Origin: Chthonomonadales bacterium
Lineage (GTDB): Bacteria > Armatimonadota > Chthonomonadetes > Chthonomonadales > CAJBBX01
Assembly: GCA_020849275.1 (NCBI GenBank)
Contig: JADLGO010000026.1
Coordinates: forward strand, 54,541 to 118,540
DNA: 64,000 nucleotides
Direction of reading: 5' to 3'
Shown: piece by piece, positions 17,291 through 25,797 of the stretch
How the letters are laid out: every line of letters starts with the position of its first letter
Position numbering within the stretch: position 1 is the first letter of the stretch
Program-made: the position numbers and the translations under genes
The notes under the pieces: generated by a model
The model's database searches: none
Told to the model about the DNA's origin: nothing
The model's input: only the letters and a program-made list of their open reading frames with translations

Positions 17291-17767
17291 GTGGCGCTAG
17301 CCAGCCAGGACTTCGCCTCGTGGGTGATCGACCGGCTCGCGCGTCGTGGGCGCGTGGTCATCCCGAGCCGGGGTCGCAGCATGCAGCCCGCGATCCCGGA
17401 CGGCGCCTATCTCGAGGTGCGGCCCGTCGCCTTCGGCGAGCTGCGGTGTGGCGACATCGTGGTGTTCCATTACGCGGGCGAGGTGTTCTGTCATCGCTTC
17501 CTGCGGCGTGCCGGTCGCCATTGCGTGCTGAAGGGCGACACGCTTCTCTCCGCGGACCCGCCCATCGTCTGGGGCCAGGTGATCGGCCGCGTCAGCACCA
17601 TCCTCCGCGGGGACGGTCGCCTCGTACCGCTCGACGCGCCGGGGCGGCGGCTGCGCTCCGCCGTTCGGGCGCGCCTGACCTACCCGATCGCCCTGGTCTA
17701 CCACGCGGGCTCGGCGCTCCGGCGCCTGGCTACCTGGAGCCGAGGCGTGCGGCTCCCAAACGACTGA
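17291..17767 (+). CDS. S24/S26-family (signal-peptidase-like) serine protease, no membrane anchor
   Basis: A 158-aa protein starting with GTG 3 nt after the SpoIID-like stop, so almost certainly co-translated. It contains the S26 catalytic segment 'PSRGRSMQPAIPDGAYLEV' (nucleophile Ser30), 'GDIVVFHYAGEVFCHRFL' (His68) and 'LKGDTL' (Asp83). This is the Ser-His-Asp arrangement of archaeal/ER-type signal peptidases rather than the Ser-Lys dyad of LepB. No N-terminal transmembrane segment is seen, so it is not a standard signal peptidase I. Similar stand-alone proteins occur with secretion or peptide-maturation loci. The substrate is unknown. Confidence 0.8.
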   Translation: MALASQDFASWVIDRLARRGRVVIPSRGRSMQPAIPDGAYLEVRPVAFGELRCGDIVVFHYAGEVFCHRFLRRAGRHCVLKGDTLLSADPPIVWGQVIGRVSTILRGDGRLVPLDAPGRRLRSAVRARLTYPIALVYHAGSALRRLATWSRGVRLPND

Positions 17768-17773
17768 CTCGCC

Positions 17774-20170
17774 TCACAACATGCCGGTCCGCTTACGGAC
17801 GAGCCACTCGATCGCCAGCGGAACCACGAACAGCAGCAGCATCAACGGGGCGTTCCAGAGGTTCACCTCGGTCTCGCTTCGCACCACCAGGGCCTTGTCG
17901 GGCAGCGACCGGGCCCACTCGCTCAGTCCCTCTACGCCGTAGTAGCGCCCGCCCCCGCCCGCCGCGATCTGCTTGAGGAGCCGCTCGTTCATCTCGGGCT
18001 GCTGCTGCTCGAGCGTGAGGCTCTGGACGGCGTAGCGCGCCGTGGCCGGCTCCGATGGCCTGGCCGGCGAGGCGACCGTCACGCGGAAGATGCCCTGGCG
18101 GTCCGCGAGCATCTCGCCAGCGAACAGGCCCGGCGACCCGGGCACCGCTCGTAGCGTCAGCTTCCGGGGCGTGCCCACCTCCGCCGCGATGGTCGCCACC
18201 GCTTCGCCGACCCGGACCGGCCTATAGAAGCCATCGAGCAACCGGGCCGAGATTGCCACGCGATCGCCAAGCGCGAAGTCGGATCGCCCGACGCTCACCT
18301 GGGCGAAGCGGTTGCCACCGGGCGGCTCGCGCGGAGTCATCGCCCGCACGATCTGTCCCCAGTAGCGGTAAAAGTAGCGGTCGCCGACGCGCCAGCGCCA
18401 CCGCCACGTACCATCGGTGAGCTGCATCAGGCACCGCCCGGCTCCAAACGGCTGCACGGCCAGCGCGATGCGCTTGCCCGCCGGGTTGGAGCGCGCCGCG
18501 TTCACCGCCAGCACCGTCGCGCCCGGCCTCGCGCGCGGAACGCCCGCGCACCAGTACATGCCGGGGAGGCCGCGCCAGACGCGCTCGCTCTCGACCGGGT
18601 CATCGGCAAGCCGCAGAGCGGGGTCCTCGCGCCCATCGGCCGTTAGCTCCCACCCGGCCGGCTCGTCCGTGATGATCGGTTCCGGAGTCGCGGGGATGAC
18701 CACGGGGAAGACCGAGGCGAGCGGCGTGCCGGCGTACTCGTGGGGCATGTGCTTCTCGCCGGCGATGGCGATGATGCTGCCACCGCGATCCTCCACGAAC
18801 CGCCGCATATTTCGGATCTGCAGGTCCGAGAAGTACCTGCGCGGCACGTCGCCCAGGATCAGGATGTCGAACTCGAACAGCGAGCGGTCGTCGGGCGGGA
18901 AGGCGCGAATCGGCAGGTTGCCCTCGCCCCCGTCGATGGGGCCGATGGCCGTCAGGTAACAGCTGAAGGCGATTCGCTTGTCGCGCAGGATCGCGTTCTT
19001 CAGGTACCGGTACTCCCACCGTGGCTCGCCGTCGATATAGAGCACCTTGAGCCGTTTGCCCACCACCTGCTGCACGAACCGGCGCGCGTTGTTGGCGCGC
19101 GTCACCTCGCGGGGCAGCGGATCCACCGAGAGGGAGTAGCTGAAGTGCCCCTCCTGGCGCGGCGTATAGGTGAAGGCAACCGCTTGCTTGGTCCCCGCCG
19201 CGCCCAGGCGCACGGAGCGCGTCTCGGCGACCTGGCCGTCTCGCCGGAGCGTTACGCGGGCCGTCGTGCCCGCGAAGCCACGATGCACGATCCCCGCGAA
19301 GACCTGAACTATGTTCCCCTTGCGCACCACCTGGTCGGCCAGCGCCTCCGTGAGCGCGACGTCGCGGGTCGGCGTCGGGTCGCCGACCCCGGCCGCGCTC
19401 ACCGCGATGCCGTCGGCGCGCGCCGATCGCGCCACAGCCACCGGGTCGGCGCCCAGGTTCTGGCCGCCATCGGTGATGATGAGCGCTCCGGCCACGGGGC
19501 GTCCGGCGGCGTCGTCAAGAGCGCGGCGCAGCGCGTCGCCGATCTGCGTAGAGGTGCCACGCGGGTCAGGCCGCACCTGCAGGCGCGGCGCCGATGCCGG
19601 GCGGCCGCCGGAGCCAGGCGCGTCGATGGGCACCGGCGCGGCCTCGGAGGAGAAACGGTAAAGCCTCACGTCGTGGCGGGCGATCAAGGTGGCAAGCAGC
19701 TCCGAGTCCGGGCGGTTGGCGGCGCGCTCCACGACCTGGGCGCGCGTGAGCGTGCGCGCGTCGGTGCCCAGGGCAGCGGCCGCGCGCGCCGCGCGGTCGG
19801 CGGGAAGGCGCGGGTCGCGGAAGCCCATGCTCAGCGATTCGTCGACCAGGAGCAGCGCGACGCCGCGCTGCCGCTCGGCGCGCGTCAGACGCGCCGCGGG
19901 CTGCAGGAGCGCCACGAGGAGGGCGGAGAGCGCCGTGAGCCTCAGCGCGAGCAGGGGCCCCTTCACCCAGAGCGATGGGCGCGAGCCGTCGCGAAGGTAG
20001 ATGACGGCGAACCAGATGGCGCCCAGCACGAGGATCGTGGCGGCCATGCGCACCGGAATTCCCGCTGCCAGGAAGAGGCGGGCGCGCTCGATCTCCCGGC
20101 CGAGCTCCGGGCTGAGCCCCAGGAGCCGCCGCTGCCAGTCGGCGAGGAGGACGACGTGCCCGAACGTCAC
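17774..20170 (-). CDS. VWA-domain membrane protein with glutamine-amidotransferase-like domain (798 aa)
   Basis: GTG 20170 overlaps the upstream stop (GTGA), giving the start. Two membrane segments lie at about residues 40-60 and 70-90. A VWA-like domain with MIDAS sequence DESLS ('VALLLVDESLSMGF', about 105-118) and 'ALIITDGGQNLGADP' follows. Next is 'LKVLYIDGEPRWEYRYLKNA' and a GATase/flavodoxin-like part ('ILILGDVPRRYFSDLQI'), then beta domains and a C-terminal membrane helix near 770-790. This architecture typifies the last gene of MoxR/DUF58/BatA loci in Planctomycetota and related groups. The GATase-like part lacks an obvious catalytic Cys, so it is probably structural. An envelope-anchored metal-dependent adhesion or complex-assembly role is inference. 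Confidence 0.8.
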   Translation of the reverse strand: MTFGHVVLLADWQRRLLGLSPELGREIERARLFLAAGIPVRMAATILVLGAIWFAVIYLRDGSRPSLWVKGPLLALRLTALSALLVALLQPAARLTRAERQRGVALLLVDESLSMGFRDPRLPADRAARAAAALGTDARTLTRAQVVERAANRPDSELLATLIARHDVRLYRFSSEAAPVPIDAPGSGGRPASAPRLQVRPDPRGTSTQIGDALRRALDDAAGRPVAGALIITDGGQNLGADPVAVARSARADGIAVSAAGVGDPTPTRDVALTEALADQVVRKGNIVQVFAGIVHRGFAGTTARVTLRRDGQVAETRSVRLGAAGTKQAVAFTYTPRQEGHFSYSLSVDPLPREVTRANNARRFVQQVVGKRLKVLYIDGEPRWEYRYLKNAILRDKRIAFSCYLTAIGPIDGGEGNLPIRAFPPDDRSLFEFDILILGDVPRRYFSDLQIRNMRRFVEDRGGSIIAIAGEKHMPHEYAGTPLASVFPVVIPATPEPIITDEPAGWELTADGREDPALRLADDPVESERVWRGLPGMYWCAGVPRARPGATVLAVNAARSNPAGKRIALAVQPFGAGRCLMQLTDGTWRWRWRVGDRYFYRYWGQIVRAMTPREPPGGNRFAQVSVGRSDFALGDRVAISARLLDGFYRPVRVGEAVATIAAEVGTPRKLTLRAVPGSPGLFAGEMLADRQGIFRVTVASPARPSEPATARYAVQSLTLEQQQPEMNERLLKQIAAGGGGRYYGVEGLSEWARSLPDKALVVRSETEVNLWNAPLMLLLFVVPLAIEWLVRKRTGML

Positions 20171-20526
20171 GGCGCGCCGCTCCGCTCGCTCGCGTCCTGG
20201 GGCACCTCTGCCGGAGCCGCCGGTGTGCGGCCCGCCCGCAGCGCGCGGTAGATGGCGGTCGTCTCTTCCAGCGGCGCCGCGAAGTGTCCCCGGTACCGCT
20301 CGCCGCGCGCGGTTGGCAGGTAGCCCCATGCCACCACCGCCAGGTCCCACGCGATGCTCGGGCCCGGCGCTGCGCCCCCTCGGACCCAGCCGCGCAGCGT
20401 CGCCGCACCCTCCGGATCCTGCCGCCAGGGGGCGTTGGTCCAGCCGAAGCAGAGGGCGCTCCACGTGTCCTCCACGCCCTCGGCGAAGGGCGCGGCGATC
20501 AGCGCGGCTGGAAGGGCCATCCTCAC
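20167..20526 (-). CDS. Small protein of unknown function in the MoxR/VWA operon (119 aa)
   Basis: The frame starts at GTG 20526, overlapping the BatA-type gene's stop, and its own stop overlaps the next gene's GTG, so it is held between two 4-bp overlaps. That is strong evidence it is translated. The protein is Trp-rich in its first half ('DTWSALCFGWTNAPWRQDP') with a second motif 'IAWDLAVVAWGYLPTARGERYRG', and ends in a low-complexity Ala/Pro tail. No signal peptide or clear membrane helix is seen. I do not recognise the family. Confidence 0.65.
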   Translation of the reverse strand: MRMALPAALIAAPFAEGVEDTWSALCFGWTNAPWRQDPEGAATLRGWVRGGAAPGPSIAWDLAVVAWGYLPTARGERYRGHFAAPLEETTAIYRALRAGRTPAAPAEVPQDASERSGAP

Positions 20527-22679
20527 CCTCGTCGCCCGAACCGCCAGGCGAGCAGCGCCTCCAGGAACAGCATCGCGATCGCCGCGCCCAGCAGAGGGCC
20601 CCAGGCCTCGGCTCCCGTGCGGCCGCGGCGCACCAGGTCGCGGATCGAGCCGTCCGAACGCCCGAACAGGATGCTGCCGAGGCCGGTGGCTACGCGCACC
20701 TCGCGCTCCGAGGCCGGCGCCAGGTCGGACTCGCCGGCCGGCAGGTTGACGGCGTAGAGCTCTGCCTGCTCCAGGGGTCCGCCGGTAACGGCCGCCCGAT
20801 AGTGGCCGGCCATGGCCGTCTCGGGATGCGTGAACAACACTCCGTCCGCCGCCAGGCGGCTCGGCTCGGACGTGACGGCGCCGTCCGGCGCGGTGACGCG
20901 CACCGCTCGCCCGGCCGCGCGCACGTCGAAGCGGGCACTGAGCGGATCGCCCACCGTCAGGTTGTGGCCGGCGCCGGCGCCGCTGCCCAGGTAGGCGGCC
21001 AGTTGGTGCACCAGGGGCACAAACGCCGCCCGGAAGGGCAGACTGCCCCCCGCCGGGCCGAACGTGCCCGAGTAGAGCATCACGCGGCCCTGGCCGTAGC
21101 GCCGCTCGACGAGGGCCGGCTGTCCGTCGTCGAAGCGGAGGGCGACGCGCACGGCGTCGTCGTTCGGCGCCACGCTCAGGGGATAGCGCAGGGCGATTCG
21201 CGCGCTGCCAAGGTTGGCGTCGGAGGTGTCGCGAAACGCGGCCAGTGCCGGATGGTCGATGCTGCTCGGGTTCAGCGCGGCAGTCACGGCGGCGCGCGGA
21301 CCGAGCCGCGCGGGGAGAAAGGCGCCGTCGGGCGCGGTGGCGAGCGCGGCGTTCACCTGCGCGGCGTGCGTGGTCGCGCCGGGCACCAGCAGCAGGCCCC
21401 CGCCGCGGCGCACGTAGAGGGCGAGCGCCCGGCGGTCGGCCGGGACGACCGGGGCCAGGCCGGTGAAGACGACGGCATCGTAGGGGCCCAGATCCAGCGC
21501 GGCTAGGCCGAGGCCGCGGTGCAGCGTCGGCCGCACCGGCGCCAGGCCGCCCTCCGCGGCGCCCGTCGGCGAGAGCGCCGTGAGCGCGTAGAACGCCTCG
21601 TCGCGCGCGGGGTCCGCGCTCGGCGCCGGGTTCACCACGAGCACGCGCAGACGCTCGCGCGAGCGCAGGGTGAACCAGGCGCGGTTGTCTCGATCGAGCG
21701 CGTCGGGCCGATCCACCGCGATCTCGCCGGCATGGAAGCCCTGGCCGGCGAACACGTGCACGAAGGACGCATCGGCGTGGCCCCGCGCAGGCACGTCGAC
21801 CCGGGCGGCGCCCGCGGCCCGGCCGTCGACACGCAGGCTCACCAGAAGGTCGCGCACTGGCTCGTCTCCGTAGTTGCGCACGGTTGCCGCCACGCGCACG
21901 GGCGAGCGCGCGGCGGCGAGCTCGCGGCCCAGCGAGGGCGCTTCGACCGCCAGGTTCTGCCGGCGCGGGGCGCCCACGTCGATCCAGCTCACGCGCGCCC
22001 TGCGCCCGAGCTCGGCCCAGGCGCGGCGCGCCCGCGCGCGGTCGCCTGACCGGAAGCCGGCGCGCTGGCCGTCGGTGACCCAGTAGACCTCGTTGGCTCG
22101 CCCAGGCGTCGTGGAGAGGAGCCGCAGGCAGAGCGCCGCCGCGGCATCGTAGTCGGTGGCGCGGTCCGAGAGGCGGGCCCGGGCGATCAGGCGGCGCACT
22201 CGTCCCAGGTCGAGCGTCGGCTCGCTCAGCGGGGCCTCCGGGGGCGACGAGAGCAGCAGGAGCGAGGCGGAATCGCCGGGGCGGAGGGCCTGCGCGACGA
22301 CATCGCGCGCGGCGCGCACCGCGCGTTCCCAGGCGGTGCGCCCGTCGCGCACGGCGCCCATGCTGTAGGAGTTGTCGAGCGCGATGACGGCGTGCACGCG
22401 GCCCGCGCCGCCCGCCATGGCGAGGCGGGGCGCGCGCAGCACCGGGCGCGCAAAGGCAAGCGCGACGAGCAGCACGACGAGAACGCGGACCGCCAGCAAG
22501 ACGAGCTGCTCAACGCGGAGGCGACGTCGCTTGCGCCTGCGCGCCGCCCGGAGGAACTCCCACGCGGCCCAGGGCACCACGCGGACGCGCCGCCGGCGCA
22601 CCAGGTGGACCAGGATGGGCAGCGCGCCGAGGGCCAGGGCCCCCAGAAAGGCCGGGTTGAGGAACGAGACGCCACCCAT
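20523..22679 (-). CDS. BatA/VWA-domain membrane protein (718 aa)
   Basis: The N-terminus is a BatA (aerotolerance regulator) domain: a helix at residues 5-25 ('FLNPAFLGALALGALPILV'), the Arg-rich 'VHLVRRRRVRVVPWAAWEFL' and a second helix 57-80. A VWA domain follows (about 90-270) with MIDAS 'ALDNSYSMG' and 'VYWVTDGQRAGF'. A CARDB-like beta domain (about 275-370), a GATase-like fold ('YDAVVFTGLAPV') and a C-terminal membrane helix (about 690-710) complete it. It sits 9 nt after the DUF58 gene and overlaps the next gene by 4 bp. The family partners MoxR ATPases; its exact function is unknown. Confidence 0.87.
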   Translation of the reverse strand: MGGVSFLNPAFLGALALGALPILVHLVRRRRVRVVPWAAWEFLRAARRRKRRRLRVEQLVLLAVRVLVVLLVALAFARPVLRAPRLAMAGGAGRVHAVIALDNSYSMGAVRDGRTAWERAVRAARDVVAQALRPGDSASLLLLSSPPEAPLSEPTLDLGRVRRLIARARLSDRATDYDAAAALCLRLLSTTPGRANEVYWVTDGQRAGFRSGDRARARRAWAELGRRARVSWIDVGAPRRQNLAVEAPSLGRELAAARSPVRVAATVRNYGDEPVRDLLVSLRVDGRAAGAARVDVPARGHADASFVHVFAGQGFHAGEIAVDRPDALDRDNRAWFTLRSRERLRVLVVNPAPSADPARDEAFYALTALSPTGAAEGGLAPVRPTLHRGLGLAALDLGPYDAVVFTGLAPVVPADRRALALYVRRGGGLLLVPGATTHAAQVNAALATAPDGAFLPARLGPRAAVTAALNPSSIDHPALAAFRDTSDANLGSARIALRYPLSVAPNDDAVRVALRFDDGQPALVERRYGQGRVMLYSGTFGPAGGSLPFRAAFVPLVHQLAAYLGSGAGAGHNLTVGDPLSARFDVRAAGRAVRVTAPDGAVTSEPSRLAADGVLFTHPETAMAGHYRAAVTGGPLEQAELYAVNLPAGESDLAPASEREVRVATGLGSILFGRSDGSIRDLVRRGRTGAEAWGPLLGAAIAMLFLEALLAWRFGRRG

Positions 22680-22688
22680 CCCGCGCCC

Positions 22689-23588
22689 CTACACCCGGCG
22701 CGCGCGGCCGGCGAGATAGCTGGCCAGCGCGTCGCCGACCGGCTCATCGGTCGGCATCTGCACGTAGTCCATCCCCATCTCACGGCAGCCGCGGCGCAAT
22801 GCGTCGACGTGCGCCTCGATCAAGCGCAGATACTCGGCGCGCAGGGCGCGCGGCTCGGTCGGCAGCAGTCCCTCCTCCTCCATCCCCTCGAACACCACGG
22901 GATCCCGAAACGGGAAGGTGAGCTCCTCGCGATCCAGGACGTGGATGACGATTACCTCGTGCCTGCGGTGCCGGAAGTGCTGAAGGCCTCGCCGGATCTC
23001 GTCGGCGGCATCGAACAGGTCGCTGAGGATGACAATGAGGCCGCGGCGCTTCACGCGCTCCGCGAGGTCGTGGAACGCGTGGCCGATGCTCGTGCGCGGC
23101 GCGGTCTCGGGCGCCTCGAGCCGCTTGAGCACTTCGCGCAGGTGCGATGGCGTGCCGGCGGCGGGCAGGAAGGTGCGGATGCCCTCGTTGAAGAGCGCCA
23201 GGCCCACGGAGTCGCGCTGCCGCAGAAGGAGTGAGGCCAGCGCGGCGGCCGCGACCGCAGCGTAGTCGAGCTTGGCGAGCGGACCCGAGCCGTAGGACAT
23301 CGAGCGGCTGGTGTCAAGCGCGAGGTAGGCCTTGAGGTTCGTCTCCTCCTCATACTGCTTCACGTAGTAGCGGTCGGACCGCCCGTAGGCCTGCCAGTCG
23401 ATATGGCGGATCTCGTCTCCCGGAGTGTACTCGCGGTGCTGGGCGAACTCCACGCTGTAGCCGCGGTGGGGGCTGCGGTGCATGCCCGAGATGATCCCCT
23501 CCACCACGAGGCGAGCGCGCAACTCCAGGCGCGCGATGCGCGCGAGGGTGGCGGGGTCGGTGAGCTTACGCTCGGCCCCCGCGCTCAC
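22689..23588 (-). CDS. DUF58 domain protein
   Basis: The 299-aa protein is a DUF58 family member with the signature block 'HREYTPGDEIRHIDWQAYGR' then 'YYVKQYEEETNLKAYLALDT' and a MIDAS-like 'DTSRSMSYGSG', showing its VWA-like core. A C-terminal 'GLIVILSDLFDAADEIRRGL' and 'FRHRRHEVIVIHVLDREEL' complete the family pattern. GTG 23588 follows GGAG at 9 nt. It has no membrane segment. DUF58 proteins are nearly always encoded next to MoxR ATPases, as here (54 nt downstream of MoxR), and are thought to be substrates or partners of the ATPase. Confidence 0.93.
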   Translation of the reverse strand: MSAGAERKLTDPATLARIARLELRARLVVEGIISGMHRSPHRGYSVEFAQHREYTPGDEIRHIDWQAYGRSDRYYVKQYEEETNLKAYLALDTSRSMSYGSGPLAKLDYAAVAAAALASLLLRQRDSVGLALFNEGIRTFLPAAGTPSHLREVLKRLEAPETAPRTSIGHAFHDLAERVKRRGLIVILSDLFDAADEIRRGLQHFRHRRHEVIVIHVLDREELTFPFRDPVVFEGMEEEGLLPTEPRALRAEYLRLIEAHVDALRRGCREMGMDYVQMPTDEPVGDALASYLAGRARRV

Positions 23589-23642
23589 TCGGGGGACTCC
23601 GCGGCCGGAGCGCGCGCGCCGCTGGTGGCGCTCATCGGTGGC

Positions 23643-24683
<1,041 letters not shown>

Positions 24684-24717
24684 CAGGTCACCCCTCCGGC
24701 GGACCGCGCGGCGGCGG

Positions 24718-25761
24718 TCACTTCTGGTAGATCGGCAGCAGGCCGGCGGGCACCTGGAGCGTCAGGACGGCCATCGAAGTGGCGTACTCGGGGCCGGGAC
24801 TGTCGCTCCAGCTTCCGTCGGCGCGCTGGGAGCGCAACAGGCGCTCGCGGATGTTGGTGAACCAGTCGCGCCACGGCTTGCCGCCAACCTGGTACATCGC
24901 CTGCGTGCAGTAGTAGAGCGCGTAGAAGTAGTGCTGCCGATAGGCCCACTCGTACGTCTCGATCGGGTGCTCGCGCAGATACTCAATGCCGGCCCTGCAC
25001 TCCGGCGAGTTGCGCTGACCCGAGAGGATCAGGCAGAGGATCGCGGCGCCCGTGCGCGCCGGACCGGAGCCGTGGATGGCGGCCTGGTAGCTGAACCCGC
25101 CGTCCGAGTTGTTGGAGCACTTCTTGATGTAGCCAATCGCGCGCTTCGCGGTCTCGGCCGGCACGCGCAGGCCGGCGCTGGCCGCGGCTCGCATTCCGAT
25201 CACCTGCACTGCGGTCACGGAGATGTCGGCGTCGGCGGAGGTTGGCTGGTAGCGCCAGCCGCCCTCGGCGTTCTGAGTGGAGGCCATCAGGCGGATCGCC
25301 TCCTCGATCTTGGGCTTGAGGTCGTCGCGGCGGGTCATGCCGTAGAGCTCGGCAAGCGCCAGCGTGGCGAAGCCGTGGCCGTACATGGGCGGACCGGCGC
25401 TCCCTCCACGGCCCACCAGGCCGTTGCGCTGCACGCTCTCGGCCAGCCAGTCGACCGCCTTCGCCAACTGCGCTCCGTACTTGCCGCGCCCGGGCTGGTG
25501 GCCGGCTGACAAGAAGGCCAGCGCCGCCAGTCCGCTGATGGCCGCGTCCGCGTTGTAGCTGCCGCTGTTCCAGTGCCCATCGGGCTGCTGACGCGCCGCC
25601 AGATACTCCAGGCCGCGCCGCACGGCGGCCTCCGACTTCGGCGTGCCCAGGTACTCGCGTGCCTCAACGTCGAACGGGTCGGTTTGCTGCGCGCGTGCCG
25701 GCCCTGCGGCCAGGGCGAGGACCAGGGCGCCGGCGACGCAGATCGCTGCCCGTGGGATCAT
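24718..25761 (-). CDS. Secreted prenyltransferase/squalene-cyclase-fold protein (alpha-alpha toroid)
   Basis: A signal peptide (residues 1-24, cut after ARA) precedes an all-helical protein with repeated QXXDGXW-like blocks: '[18 protein letters not shown]', '[19 protein letters not shown]', '[11 protein letters not shown]' and '[13 protein letters not shown]'. These are the hallmarks of the terpenoid cyclase/prenyltransferase alpha-alpha toroid, as in squalene-hopene cyclase and complement C3. The DXDD catalytic motif of class II cyclases is not evident: 'SADADIS' is the nearest, and export argues against terpene synthesis. Similar exported proteins occur in MoxR loci of Planctomycetota, probably with a binding role (inference). 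ATG 25761 has GGAG 9 nt upstream. Confidence 0.83.
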   Translation of the reverse strand: MIPRAAICVAGALVLALAAGPARAQQTDPFDVEAREYLGTPKSEAAVRRGLEYLAARQQPDGHWNSGSYNADAAISGLAALAFLSAGHQPGRGKYGAQLAKAVDWLAESVQRNGLVGRGGSAGPPMYGHGFATLALAELYGMTRRDDLKPKIEEAIRLMASTQNAEGGWRYQPTSADADISVTAVQVIGMRAAASAGLRVPAETAKRAIGYIKKCSNNSDGGFSYQAAIHGSGPARTGAAILCLILSGQRNSPECRAGIEYLREHPIETYEWAYRQHYFYALYYCTQAMYQVGGKPWRDWFTNIRERLLRSQRADGSWSDSPGPEYATSMAVLTLQVPAGLLPIYQK

Positions 25762-25797
25762 CGATCCATGCTCCGTTCTTGCCCCGGGGAGGCGGTG

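Noticed and set aside
24718..25761. Functional squalene-hopene cyclase
   Set aside because: It has a signal peptide, about half the usual length and lacks DXDD, so hopanoid synthesis is unlikely.
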